NCBI RefSeq assembly: GCF_001424905.1
Contig: NZ_LMCU01000001.1
Coordinates: 799,480 to 863,479 of the forward strand
Direction: 5' to 3'
Length of the DNA: 64,000 nt
Source: Leifsonia sp. Root112D2
GTDB lineage: Bacteria; Actinomycetota; Actinomycetes; Actinomycetales; Microbacteriaceae
The translations under genes were made by a program, and so were the position numbers. Position 1 is the first letter of the stretch. The number at the start of each line of letters is the position of its first letter. The notes below the pieces were generated by a model. It ran no database searches, had not been told where the DNA came from, and worked only from the letters and a program-made list of their open reading frames with translations. This document shows positions 9,391-17,902 of this stretch, piece by piece.

Positions 9391-9410
9391 GGGCCAAAGT
9401 TCGCCCCTCA
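9389..9410. repeat. solitary arm related to the 56.5-kb hairpin
   Basis: These 22 bases match the right arm of the hairpin at 56515-56536 at 20 of 22 positions (AGGGGCCAAAG, then CCCCTCA) and are followed by ACGAA. The partner arm is missing; only a short internal GGGGC/GCCCC stem remains. It overlaps the kinase stop codon (TAG at 9388-9390) and may serve as a weak terminator. Confidence 0.55.
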
Positions 9411-9492
9411 ACGAACATCAGGCCTCCGGAGCGACCCGTGAGCTCAGGACAGGCGGATGTTCGAAGCTGCCCACTGAGCGCGCTACTCCGTT

Positions 9493-9583
9493 CATAACTC
9501 AGGCTATTTGCGCGCCCGCAAGTGGCGAGCTCCGTGTTGGCGGGGGCGGGATCGACCCCTGCGCGCAAACAGCCTGAGTTATG
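9493..9583. repeat. long inverted repeat, 23-bp arms, 45-nt loop
   Basis: The left arm at 9493-9515 (CATAACTCAGGC, then TTTGCGCGC) pairs with 9561-9583 at 22 of 23 positions. It lies between the kinase gene and the FadR-type regulator, both plus strand, just upstream of the regulator's promoter. No T-tract follows. It may be a terminator or a palindromic mobile remnant. The rest of 9411-9492 contains nothing recognisable. Confidence 0.7.
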
Positions 9584-9614
9584 CGCACATCACCTCGCCG
9601 CGGGGGGTATAGGC

Positions 9615-9629
9615 TGTGGTCAGACCACA
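9615..9629. promoter_or_regulatory. FadR/LldR-type operator
   Basis: Perfect 15-nt palindrome TGTGGTCAGACCACA, containing TGGT-N3-ACCA, the core recognised by FadR-subfamily GntR regulators such as LldR and PdhR. It lies 31 bp before the regulator's ATG and just after a GGTATAGG element (9605-9612, possible -10), consistent with autoregulation and control of the downstream lactate dehydrogenase. Confidence 0.72.
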
Positions 9630-9660
9630 TCAACGACGACGAGCGGCACGGAGGCAGCGG

Positions 9661-10413
9661 ATGGCGGACACCAGACGCGCCTGGGAGGTCGTGCTCGAGA
9701 CCATCGAGACCGAACTGCTCAGCGGGCGCCTCAAGCCGGGCGATCATCTGCCGCCCGAGCGCACCCTTGCCGCCGATCTGAGGGTCGGCCGCTCTTCGGT
9801 GCGCGAGGCGATCCGTGTGCTCGAGGTGCTCGGTCTGGTGCGCACCGCCACCGGATCGGGGCCACACTCCGGCGCGATCATCGTGGCCACGCCCTCCGGC
9901 GGCATGAGCGCGCTCATGCGCCTGCAGGTCGCCGCCCAGGGATTCCCCGTGGCCGATGTGGTGCGCACCCGCCTGCTTCTCGAGACGGCGGTGGCCGCGG
10001 ATCTCGCCGAGCGCGCCGACGCGAGCGGCGCATCCGCTGAGCTGGAAGCGGCCACTCAGCTGCTCGACGCCATGGATTCCCCCTCTCTCACGCAGCCTGA
10101 GTTTCTTGCGCTCGACGCGCAGTTCCATGTGGCGCTGGCGGAGGCATCCGAAAATCAGGTGGTCACGGCCATGATGGCGGGCCTGCGCAATTCGATCGAG
10201 GGCTACGTGCTGGCCGGTGCCCCCGCGCTGCCCGACTGGGACGCGACGGTCACGCGCCTGCGCCACGAGCACCGTGGCATCCTGTCGGCGATCGAAGCGG
10301 CGGATGTCGCACTCGCCCGCACGCGCATCCACGACCACATCACCGGCTACTACGCCGAGTCACACCTGACCGGCCCCTCCGCCCATCCCCTCTCGCTCCC
10401 TGAGACGACGTGA
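9661..10413 (+). CDS. FadR/GntR-family transcriptional regulator (LldR-like)
   Basis: A 250-residue regulator with an N-terminal winged helix-turn-helix (LPPERTLAADLRVGRSSVREAI, written here in part: LPPERTLAADLRV) and a C-terminal FCD all-helical ligand domain (DAQFHVALAEASEN; metal-site His residues near HEHRGIL). The ATG at 9661 follows GGAGG. It precedes a lactate dehydrogenase gene by 92 bp and has a TGGT-N3-ACCA palindrome in front, as for lactate-responsive LldR; lactate as effector is inferred. Its stop codon lies inside the left arm of the hairpin at 10401-10457. Confidence 0.88.
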   Translation: MADTRRAWEVVLETIETELLSGRLKPGDHLPPERTLAADLRVGRSSVREAIRVLEVLGLVRTATGSGPHSGAIIVATPSGGMSALMRLQVAAQGFPVADVVRTRLLLETAVAADLAERADASGASAELEAATQLLDAMDSPSLTQPEFLALDAQFHVALAEASENQVVTAMMAGLRNSIEGYVLAGAPALPDWDATVTRLRHEHRGILSAIEAADVALARTRIHDHITGYYAESHLTGPSAHPLSLPETT

Positions 10414-10457
10414 ATCGACCGTCACGAGACTGACGACGGTCGATTCACGTCGTCTCA
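10401..10457. repeat. hairpin family A, copy 1 (perfect 23-bp arms)
   Basis: The arm at 10401-10423 begins TGAGACGACGTGAATCGACC and is the exact reverse complement of 10435-10457, with an 11-nt loop. The regulator's TGA stop is at 10411-10413 inside the left arm. Related copies are at 13897, 53666 and 62009. It may end the regulator message before the lactate dehydrogenase gene. There is no T-tract. Confidence 0.88.
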
Positions 10458-10505
10458 CCCCCAAAGACATCCACACACCGAGGCAACAAAAAGTAAGGAA
10501 GAACC

Positions 10506-11990
10506 ATGGTTGAGAGACGATTCCCCAAGGTGCGCGATCTCGCGCCGCTCATGAAGTTCAAGGCGCCCGAACTCAACGCGAAGAAGCGGCGGCTGGATGC
10601 TGCGCTCACCATCTACGACCTGCGCGCGATCGCGAAGCGGCGCACCCCCACCGCGGCCTTCGACTACACCGAGGGTGCCGCCGAGGCGGAGATCTCGCTG
10701 GCCCGCGCACGGCAGGCGTTCGAAGACATCCAGTTCAATCCGTCGATTCTGCGCGACGTGTCGAAGGTCGACACGAGCCGCGAGGTGCTCGGCGGGCCCA
10801 CCGCGCTGCCATTCGGCATCGCGCCCACCGGCTTCACCCGCATGATGCAGACCGAGGGTGAGATCGCGGGAGCATCGGCGGCAGCCGCCGCGGGCATCCC
10901 GTTCTCGCTGTCGACCATGGGCACCGCGGCAATCGAAGATGTGAAGGCCGCGAATCCCACGGGGCGCAACTGGTTCCAGCTCTACATGTGGAAGGACCGC
11001 GACCGTTCGATGGCCCTCGTCGACCGCGCGGCGAAGGCCGGATTCGACACCCTGCTCGTGACCGTCGACGTGCCCGTGGCCGGCGCCCGCCTGCGTGACA
11101 AGCGCAACGGCATGTCCATTCCGCCGGCGCTGACGCCGAAGACGGTTATCAACGCCATCCCCCGCCCCGAATGGTGGATCAATTTTCTCACCACCGAGCC
11201 GCTCGCCTTCGCGAGCCTCGACCGCTGGAGCGGCACCGTCGGCGAACTGCTCGACAACATGTTCGACCCCACCGTCACCTTCGAAGACCTCGCCTGGATC
11301 AAGACCCAGTGGCCCGGCAAGATCGTCGTCAAAGGCGTGCAGAACCTCGACGATGCGCGCAAGCTCGCCGCCATGGGCGTCGACGGCATCATCCTCTCCA
11401 ACCACGGCGGCCGCCAACTCGACCGCGCCCCCATCCCGTTCCACCTGCTTCCGGATGCCGTGCGCGAGGTCGGCGCCGACACCGAGATTCTGCTCGACAC
11501 CGGCATCATGAGCGGCGCAGACATCGTGGCCTCGATAGCGCTCGGCGCCCGATTCACGCTCGTGGGCCGCGCCTATCTCTACGGCCTCATGGCGGGGGGC
11601 CGCGAGGGCGTCGACCGCACCATCCAGATTCTCGGCGACCAGGTGGCGCGCACCATGCGCCTGCTCGGCGTGGCCACGCTCGATGAGCTCACGCCGGCGC
11701 ACGTGACGCAGCTGGCACGGCTCACGCCGATTGCCCGCACCGTGACGGATGCCGCCGCCGCGGCTCCCACGCGCGCCGCAGCATCCGCTCGTCGCGCCCC
11801 CGCACAGGCTGCTGCCGCGGCCGCGCCCGCGAAGGCGCCTGCCGCGAAGACGCCTTCCTCGAAGGCGCCTTCCTCGAAGACTGCCCCGGCAAAGACTGCG
11901 CCCGCGAAGGCCACGCCCACAAAGACGGCTGCCACGAAGGCCGCGCCGCGCACCCGCGCACCGCGCGCATCCGCAGCCCCCAAGAAGTAG
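10506..11990 (+). CDS. lldD: FMN-dependent alpha-hydroxy-acid (L-lactate) dehydrogenase with a basic Ala/Lys/Pro tail
   Basis: 494 residues. The first ~415 form the FMN-binding alpha-hydroxy-acid oxidase barrel: FDYTEGAAEAE near the N-terminus, FQLYMWKDR, LVTVDVPVAGAR, the catalytic His near residue 300 in LSNHGGRQLDRAP, and LDTGIMSG binding the FMN phosphate. This family oxidises L-lactate (or a related 2-hydroxy acid) to pyruvate, passing electrons to quinone or oxygen. Residues about 417-494 are a low-complexity tail of KAPA/KTAPAK units resembling histone H1 or Ku/LigD tails, absent from ordinary LldD. The upstream FadR-type regulator and operator support lactate. Confidence 0.9.
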   Translation: MVERRFPKVRDLAPLMKFKAPELNAKKRRLDAALTIYDLRAIAKRRTPTAAFDYTEGAAEAEISLARARQAFEDIQFNPSILRDVSKVDTSREVLGGPTALPFGIAPTGFTRMMQTEGEIAGASAAAAAGIPFSLSTMGTAAIEDVKAANPTGRNWFQLYMWKDRDRSMALVDRAAKAGFDTLLVTVDVPVAGARLRDKRNGMSIPPALTPKTVINAIPRPEWWINFLTTEPLAFASLDRWSGTVGELLDNMFDPTVTFEDLAWIKTQWPGKIVVKGVQNLDDARKLAAMGVDGIILSNHGGRQLDRAPIPFHLLPDAVREVGADTEILLDTGIMSGADIVASIALGARFTLVGRAYLYGLMAGGREGVDRTIQILGDQVARTMRLLGVATLDELTPAHVTQLARLTPIARTVTDAAAAAPTRAAASARRAPAQAAAAAAPAKAPAAKTPSSKAPSSKTAPAKTAPAKATPTKTAATKAAPRTRAPRASAAPKK

Positions 11991-12000
11991 CTCACCGGGC

Positions 12001-12068
12001 CAGATCACCCCGGTTTCGCAGAGCACCCACGCCTCAACGAGGGTGCGCCGCGAAACCGGGGTGATCTG
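12001..12068. terminator. bidirectional hairpin, perfect 19-bp arms with nested stem
   Basis: CAGATCACCCCGGTTTCGC at 12001-12019 is exactly complementary to 12050-12068, and an inner GCACCC/GGGTGC stem (12023-12028, 12041-12046) makes a nested structure. It fills the 80-bp gap between the convergent lactate dehydrogenase and MBL genes, so it probably terminates both. No T-tract. Confidence 0.8.
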
Positions 12069-12070
12069 CG

Positions 12071-13078
12071 TTAGAGCGCCGCCGGTCGCGCCGCCTGCAG
12101 CGCCACGTAGTCGCGGTGCATGGATGTCTGCGACAAGGCCGAGTAGACGAAGAACCCCGTGAGGTTCTGCCAGCCGGCCGTCCAGGTGAGGCGCGAGGCG
12201 ATCTGCCAGATCGGCAGCTGCGGGTCGGATTCGAGTAGCTGGGCCACCTCCCGGGAGCGCCGCAGATGGTGCTCGGCCGATTGGTTGGCCCTGTCGGCCA
12301 GGCCAGCGAAGCGGTAGCCGTGCCCGGGTAGCGCCTCGTGGGCGGGGTACCGGCTGATGCGCTCGAGGCCGTCAAGGTAGTCGCTCAGGGCGTTGGAGGC
12401 GGTCGGGCCGCCGAGCCCCAGCCCCGGATGCATCGTTGGCAGCAGGTGATCGCCGGTGAACATGATCGACCGCGCGTCGTCTCGCAGGCAGATGCTGCCG
12501 TGCGTGTGGCCGGGCGTCCACATCACCGTCAGATCGAAGCCCGGGATGTCCAGCCTGTCGCCGTCGGCGACCGTCGTATCGCAGACGATGGAGGGTGCGG
12601 CAGGGGCGCTGCCGGCGAATTGCGCGAATTCGCCGCGCCGAGCATCCGGAACCTGCCAGTCGTCCAGTTGGCGCGCCAGCGATTCTTCACTCCAGCGAGT
12701 CAGGTGCTGCGCGTCGAGCGCATCCTGTTCCGCGTGGTGCAACGCGAGCGGGGCGCCGGTGGCCTCACGCATGCGGCCGGCCATGGCCAGGTGATCCGGA
12801 TGCAGGTGGGTCGCAACAATGGACCTCACGTCGCGCAACTGCGCGGCCATGGTGGCAAGCGCGGAGACGAACAGCTGCCAGTTGTCGTCGGTCTCCCAGC
12901 CGGGGTCGATGACGTGAATGCCGCCATCGGCATCCTTCAGCAGGTACTGAAAGGAGTACGGGATGTGCCCGCGGGGCATCGGCACGGCCAGAGCGAAGAC
13001 ATCATCGCGAAGCTGCTCGAGTGGCGGCACCGATCCATTCTTCGACGCCTCGAATTGTGCGGTGCTCGTGGGTTCCAC
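12071..13078 (-). CDS. MBL-fold metallo-hydrolase
   Basis: 335 residues. The metal motif HLHPDH (residues 91-96, HxHxDH) and later ligands in TPGHTHGS and FTGDHLLP define the glyoxalase II/beta-lactamase-fold superfamily. A helical C-terminal part (SAEHHLRRSREVAQLL) resembles the winged-helix tail of LACTB2-like hydrolases, which act on thioesters or RNA. The start is GTG 13078 with no Shine-Dalgarno but TACGGT 7 nt upstream, a leaderless pattern. It is divergent from the OsmC gene and convergent with lldD. The substrate cannot be named. Confidence 0.85.
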   Translation of the reverse strand: MEPTSTAQFEASKNGSVPPLEQLRDDVFALAVPMPRGHIPYSFQYLLKDADGGIHVIDPGWETDDNWQLFVSALATMAAQLRDVRSIVATHLHPDHLAMAGRMREATGAPLALHHAEQDALDAQHLTRWSEESLARQLDDWQVPDARRGEFAQFAGSAPAAPSIVCDTTVADGDRLDIPGFDLTVMWTPGHTHGSICLRDDARSIMFTGDHLLPTMHPGLGLGGPTASNALSDYLDGLERISRYPAHEALPGHGYRFAGLADRANQSAEHHLRRSREVAQLLESDPQLPIWQIASRLTWTAGWQNLTGFFVYSALSQTSMHRDYVALQAARPAAL

Positions 13079-13204
13079 AGCTTCGACCGTACACGGCGGC
13101 GGTGTGCCCGTGCGTTACGCCGTGTGACTCGGCCGTTGGCGGGCGCGCGACGCGTTCATAGGGTGGGAGAACATCCGTAGCCGCATGAAGAAAGGCCCAC
13201 CATC

Positions 13205-13762
13205 GTGTCTCTCACCGACGTCACCACCGCATCCGTTCCCGCCGTCAGCGCAGAGGAACGAGCAACCCGATTGACTGAGGCGGGCGCGGCGTGGGGCGAG
13301 CGCATCACCGCGAACCCGGCGAGCGCGCAGCTCACGTACACGGTCAAGGGCCAGGGCGAGGGCTCGGTGGCCAGCACCATCACGGCCGGCAAGCACAGCT
13401 TCACCGTCGACGAGCCGGCCGCCCTTGCGGGCGATGACGTGGCGGCAAGCCCCGTGGAGTTCGCGCTCGGTGCGCTCATCTCCTGCCAGATCGTTGTCTA
13501 CCGTCTCTACGCGCAGAACCTCGGAATCGAGATCGACTCGATCACCGCGAAGGCCGAGGGCGACCTGGATGTGAAGGGCCTGTTCGGCATCGACGCCTCG
13601 GTGCGCCCCGGCTTCTCCGCTATTCGGCTGGCCATCAACGTGACCGGCCCCGAGAGCGACGAGCGCTACGCAGAACTGCACGCCGCGGTCGACGCGCACT
13701 GCCCCGTGCTCGACCTGTTCGCGAACGCCACCCCGGTCGAGGTCACGCTCGTCGCCAACTGA
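13205..13762 (+). CDS. OsmC/Ohr-family protein
   Basis: A 185-residue cytoplasmic protein of the OsmC superfamily (thiol-dependent reduction of organic hydroperoxides in the best-known members). The first redox Cys is residue 94 in ALISCQIVVYRL, following the family motif SPVEFALGAL; a second Cys lies in DAHCPVLD. The GTG at 13205 follows AAAGG. OsmC subfamilies differ in function, and this one is longer at the N-terminus than Ohr, so peroxidase activity is likely but unproven. Confidence 0.85.
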   Translation: MSLTDVTTASVPAVSAEERATRLTEAGAAWGERITANPASAQLTYTVKGQGEGSVASTITAGKHSFTVDEPAALAGDDVAASPVEFALGALISCQIVVYRLYAQNLGIEIDSITAKAEGDLDVKGLFGIDASVRPGFSAIRLAINVTGPESDERYAELHAAVDAHCPVLDLFANATPVEVTLVAN

Positions 13763-13798
13763 CGGGTTGGCGCCGGTTCGCGGCTGCGCGCATCCGCT

Positions 13799-13878
13799 CG
13801 CTCCTGCCGCGGCTCGCTCCTGCCGCGGCTCGCTCCTGCCGCGGCTCGCTCCTGCCGCGGCATGCTCCTGCCGCGGCA
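13799..13878. repeat. five tandem copies of a 16-bp unit
   Basis: Five head-to-tail copies of CGCTCCTGCCGCGGCT; the last two units have CA in place of CT, and the fifth begins TG. Each contains CCGCGG. It lies between the OsmC gene and the helicase gene, just before hairpin copy 2. No coding function is evident. Confidence 0.88.
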
Positions 13879-13896
13879 TGCCCGCACCTGCAACTG

Positions 13897-13953
13897 TGAG
13901 ACGACGTGAATCGACCGTCGTACTCGATGCGATGGTCTATTCACGTCGTCTCA
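13897..13953. repeat. hairpin family A, copy 2
   Basis: The left arm at 13897-13919 is identical to copy 1. The right arm at 13931-13953 pairs at 21 of 23 positions. It lies between the OsmC and helicase genes (both plus), after the 16-bp tandem repeat, and may be the OsmC terminator. Confidence 0.85.
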
Positions 13954-14023
13954 CGGATGCGTGCGGGTTGCGGATGCCCACCAGCCCGCCGGCAACGTCG
14001 CACGCGCGTGGGAGCATGGGGTA

Positions 14024-17000
14024 ATGCCGAGCTCCGACCTCCCCTTCGTGGATGCGGCGCACATTCGCAAGTTGGTGGGCGTCGGCGCGTTCGAGCGGGC
14101 GCGACCATACGCGCGTGGCGGAGCTGTGCTCGACCTCAACTGGATTGCGGATGCCGGTCGACTCACCGCGGTCGTGCAGGGCACCGCCAACCTCCCCTAC
14201 CGCTGCCAGGTCACCCTGGAGCCGACCGGTCGTGACGGCTATCGCCCGGTCGATTCTGCCTGCGACTGCCCAATGCGCGAGGACTGCAAGCATGTGGCCG
14301 CCGCCCTGCTCACCGCTAACGCCCGCCGCGTCACCGCCGAGCACGACGCGACGGCGGCCGCGGCTGCGAGGGCGCCCGCATCGGATGCCCCCGGGCCACG
14401 CAACCCCGCCCCCACCCCCGGCTGGAAATCGACGCTCTCTGCCGTGACGCCGGGGCGCGCGCACGGGCCGGGCGGGGCATCCGCTCTTCGCGGCACCGGC
14501 AGTGGCACCGGCGCAGACTCGGGCAACGGTTCGGCCCCGCTTGGCGTGCAGTTCGAGCTGCGCGAGAAGTCGCGGCGCGACCGCGGGCGCTGGCAGCGCA
14601 CCTCCGCGGTGACGGTGGCGGCCACCGCGAATACTCCGGCCGACCGGCTGCGCGTCACGCTGCGCCCGGTGACCCTCAGCGCGAGCGGCCGTTGGGTGGC
14701 CGGCGGCCTCAGCTGGTCGTCGATGCAGTTCCAGCTGAACCGCATGAGCCTCGACGAGCGCCAGGTGCGCTGGTTCGGCCAGCTTGCCGCGCTGGCCCGC
14801 ACGCAGGCCAGCGTCTACACGGGCAGCGACGCCGACCGTCTCGTTCTCGACGACTACCCGAGCCCACTGCTCTGGCGGCTCTTCGGCGAGGCGCAGCGGC
14901 TCGGCATCCAGCTGGTGGGCGGAGGCAAGGGTGCGGGACTCACCGTGGCGACCCAGGCCGCGATCGGCCTCGACGCGGCATCCGCAGAGGATGGCACGCT
15001 CACGCTCAGCCCGACCGTGCGCTTCGACGAGACCGCCGTCGACGCCGAAACCGTGCGATCCATTGCCGACCACGGCCTGTACGCGGTCGCCTGGGAGCAC
15101 GCCTCGGGCGCGGTTCCCCAGCTGCAACTCGGCCCGACGGATGCGCCGCTCACCGCCGAGCACCGCCGCCTGCTCGCGGCTGGGCCCATCGAGGTTCCGG
15201 CCGCCGAGGTGCCCGAGTTCTACGCCGACTTCTTTCCTGCACTCAGCAGGCTGGTGCCGATTTCGACGACGGATGCGCAGCTTCAGCTTCCCGAACTCGT
15301 GCCGCCACTGCTCGTGGTCACCACTACATTCCTTGCGGAGCATGTAGTGAAGCTCGGCTGGGAGTGGGAGTACCGCAGCGGGGATCGCACCGTGCGGCAT
15401 CCGCTGGAGACACCCGGTGAATCTCGGGGCAGGATGACGCGCGCCGCGGCCGCCGGGCGGGATGCGCCGTTCGAGCAGCACACGCTGGCCGCCGTCGTCG
15501 CGGCGTTGGCCGGCTTCACCACACCGGCGCGAGCCGGCAACACCCTGCGCGACATCGAGGCTGCCGAATTCACCGAGCATGCGCTGCCCGTGCTCGAGTC
15601 CCTGCCCGGCGTGCGCGTCGACATCGTTGGCGAGCGGCCCGACTACCGTGAACTGCACGACGCACCGACGCTGCGGGTGACCACGATGGAGACCGAGCAG
15701 CGCGACTGGTTCGACCTGGGCGTGCTCGTGGAGATCGAAGGCAGGCAGGTGCCGTTCGCGCCGCTGTTCAGCGCGCTTTCCAAGGGCCTGCCCAAGTTGC
15801 TGCTCATCGACAAGACGTACCTGTCGCTCAAGCAGCCCGTGTTCGACCGACTGCGTGAGCTCATCATGGAGGCCCAGTCGCTCGACGAGTGGGAGACCGG
15901 GCCTCGCATCAACCGGTATCAGGCCGCGCTCTGGGCCGAGTTCGAAGATCTCGCCGACGAGTCCGAGCAGGCCGTCACCTGGCGCGAGAGCGTGGGCGGA
16001 CTGCTCAAGTACCTGCAAACGGATGCGACGCCCGGTGAGAACCCCGGCGCTGCCCCCGGCGCGCTCCCCGGGCTCACCGAAGAACTGCCCTCGGGCCTCA
16101 ACGCAACCCTGCGCCCGTACCAGCACGACGGCTACGCCTGGCTTACATTCCTCTGGCGGCATGCGCTCGGCGGCGTGCTGGCCGACGACATGGGCCTCGG
16201 CAAGACCGTGCAGACGCTGGCTCTGGTCGCGCACGCGCGCACGGCCGCGCCCTTTCTCGTGGTCGCTCCCACCTCCGTGGTAGCCAACTGGGTCAGCGAG
16301 GCCGAGCGGTTCACGCCGGGGCTCACCGTCGCATCCATCACCCAGACGCAGGCCAAAAGCGGCACGCCGTTGGCCGAGACCATCGCGGGCGCCGACATCG
16401 TCGTCACCTCGTACACGCTGTTCCGCCTCGACTTCGACGAGTACCAGAAGCAACAGTGGGCCGGCCTCATTCTGGACGAGGCGCAGTTCGTCAAGAACCA
16501 CGCCTCCCGCGCGCACCGCTGCGCCCGCGACCTCGACGCCCCGTTCAAACTGGCCGTCACGGGAACACCGATGGAGAACAATCTCACCGAGCTCTGGTCG
16601 ATGTTCGACATCGTGGCGCCCGGGCTCTTTCCCTCGCTACGCCGCTTCACCGAGGACTACGTACGCCCGATCGCGGCCGCCGCGAGCCCCACGCAGGCCA
16701 CGCCGGCCGCGCACGGAGCCGAGCTGCTTGCGCGGCTGCGCCGTCGCATCCGGCCGCTGATGCTGCGCCGCACCAAGGAGCTCGTCGCGCCCGAGCTGCC
16801 CGCCAAGCAGGAGCAGGTGCTGCAGATCGAGCTGGCCCCGCGGCACCGCAGAATCTACGACACGGTGCTGCAGCGCGAGCGCCAGAAGCTGTTGCAACTG
16901 CTCGATGACGACCTCGACAGCAGCCGGTTCATCGTGTTCCGCTCGCTGACGCTGCTGCGCATGCTGAGCCTGGATGCCTCCCTCATCGACGAGGCATACG

Positions 17001-17515
17001 CATCCGTGCCGTCGAGCAAGCTGGATGCCCTGCTCGAGCAGCTGGAGGACGTGCTGGCGGAGGGCCATCGCGCGTTGATCTTCAGCCAGTTCACGACGTA
17101 TCTGCGCAAGGTGGCGACCCGGCTCGAGGAGCGCGGCGTCGACTACGCGTATCTCGACGGCTCCACCACGACGCGCCAGAAGGTCATCGACGGTTTCAAA
17201 CAGGGCAGCGCCCCTGTGTTCCTGGTGAGTCTGAAGGCCGGCGGCTTCGGACTCAACCTCACCGAGGCCGACTACGTTTTTCTGCTCGACCCGTGGTGGA
17301 ACCCGGCGAGCGAGGCGCAGGCCATCGACCGCACCCACCGCATCGGCCAGACCAAGAACGTGATGGTCTATCGGCTCGTGGCCACCGGCACCATCGAGGA
17401 GAAGGTGATGGCGCTCAAGGCGCAGAAGGCGCAGCTCTTTGACGCTGTTCTCGACGCGGATGCCGCGTTCGGTTCCGCGCTGACGGCCGACGACATCCGC
17501 GGGCTGCTCGAGTAG
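14024..17515 (+). CDS. SWIM zinc-finger SNF2-family helicase
   Basis: About 1163 residues. A SWIM zinc finger (CDCPMREDCKH, near residue 80) is followed by an Ala/Gly/Pro-rich linker and a long middle region, then a Swi2/Snf2 ATPase: motif I DDMGLGKTVQ (~718), DEAQ (~816), TGTPMENN, and C-terminal motifs DGSTTTRQKV, GGFGLNLTEAD and QAIDRTHRIGQ. Such enzymes translocate on double-stranded DNA and remodel protein-DNA complexes; the bacterial SWIM type has no settled role. The ATG at 14024 has GGGAG upstream; an earlier in-frame start at 13961 falls just after the hairpin and is less likely. Confidence 0.9.
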   Translation: MPSSDLPFVDAAHIRKLVGVGAFERARPYARGGAVLDLNWIADAGRLTAVVQGTANLPYRCQVTLEPTGRDGYRPVDSACDCPMREDCKHVAAALLTANARRVTAEHDATAAAAARAPASDAPGPRNPAPTPGWKSTLSAVTPGRAHGPGGASALRGTGSGTGADSGNGSAPLGVQFELREKSRRDRGRWQRTSAVTVAATANTPADRLRVTLRPVTLSASGRWVAGGLSWSSMQFQLNRMSLDERQVRWFGQLAALARTQASVYTGSDADRLVLDDYPSPLLWRLFGEAQRLGIQLVGGGKGAGLTVATQAAIGLDAASAEDGTLTLSPTVRFDETAVDAETVRSIADHGLYAVAWEHASGAVPQLQLGPTDAPLTAEHRRLLAAGPIEVPAAEVPEFYADFFPALSRLVPISTTDAQLQLPELVPPLLVVTTTFLAEHVVKLGWEWEYRSGDRTVRHPLETPGESRGRMTRAAAAGRDAPFEQHTLAAVVAALAGFTTPARAGNTLRDIEAAEFTEHALPVLESLPGVRVDIVGERPDYRELHDAPTLRVTTMETEQRDWFDLGVLVEIEGRQVPFAPLFSALSKGLPKLLLIDKTYLSLKQPVFDRLRELIMEAQSLDEWETGPRINRYQAALWAEFEDLADESEQAVTWRESVGGLLKYLQTDATPGENPGAAPGALPGLTEELPSGLNATLRPYQHDGYAWLTFLWRHALGGVLADDMGLGKTVQTLALVAHARTAAPFLVVAPTSVVANWVSEAERFTPGLTVASITQTQAKSGTPLAETIAGADIVVTSYTLFRLDFDEYQKQQWAGLILDEAQFVKNHASRAHRCARDLDAPFKLAVTGTPMENNLTELWSMFDIVAPGLFPSLRRFTEDYVRPIAAAASPTQATPAAHGAELLARLRRRIRPLMLRRTKELVAPELPAKQEQVLQIELAPRHRRIYDTVLQRERQKLLQLLDDDLDSSRFIVFRSLTLLRMLSLDASLIDEAYASVPSSKLDALLEQLEDVLAEGHRALIFSQFTTYLRKVATRLEERGVDYAYLDGSTTTRQKVIDGFKQGSAPVFLVSLKAGGFGLNLTEADYVFLLDPWWNPASEAQAIDRTHRIGQTKNVMVYRLVATGTIEEKVMALKAQKAQLFDAVLDADAAFGSALTADDIRGLLE

Positions 17516-17602
17516 CGGCGCTGCGGATGGCCGTGGCCGGTTGCATCCGGCGGCATCCGCAGTCGGGCAGCTCGGGCTTTACCGACGAATCTGCACGATG
17601 GT

Positions 17603-17884
17603 TCAGGATGCTCGCGCGAGCGGCGCGATCTCCGGGCGAGGTCTCTGCTGCTCTGTCCACAGATCGTACGCATTCTGCATGCCGAGCCACAGCTCGGCGC
17701 TCGTGTTGAACAACAGGCTCAATCGAATCGCCATATCGGCGGTGACCGCCGCATGTCCATGCCGGATGCGCGACAACGTTGCGCGCGTCACCCCAAGCCG
17801 GCGCGCGGCTTCGGCCAAGCTCACATCACCGAGATAGTCCTCAAGCAGCGTGCCCGGGTGCGGCGGGTCATACATTCGAGTCAT
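17603..17884 (-). CDS. higA: HigA-type antitoxin (XRE HTH)
   Basis: A 93-residue protein with the HigA/VapI signature HPGTLLEDYL, a Cro/C1-type helix-turn-helix (LAEAARRLGVTRATLSRI) and the typical tail SAELWLGMQNAYDLW. It lies 18 bp downstream of the toxin gene on the same strand; toxin-first order is characteristic of higBA. It should neutralise HigB and, through its HTH, bind the operator at 18203-18240. Confidence 0.92.
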   Translation of the reverse strand: MTRMYDPPHPGTLLEDYLGDVSLAEAARRLGVTRATLSRIRHGHAAVTADMAIRLSLLFNTSAELWLGMQNAYDLWTEQQRPRPEIAPLARAS

Positions 17885-17902
17885 TGTGTCCTCCGTCCTC
17901 GG

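Noticed and set aside
13937..16516. An 859-codon frame antisense to the SNF2 helicase gene
   Set aside because: Opposite a gene with all helicase motifs; composition is that of a reverse-frame artefact.
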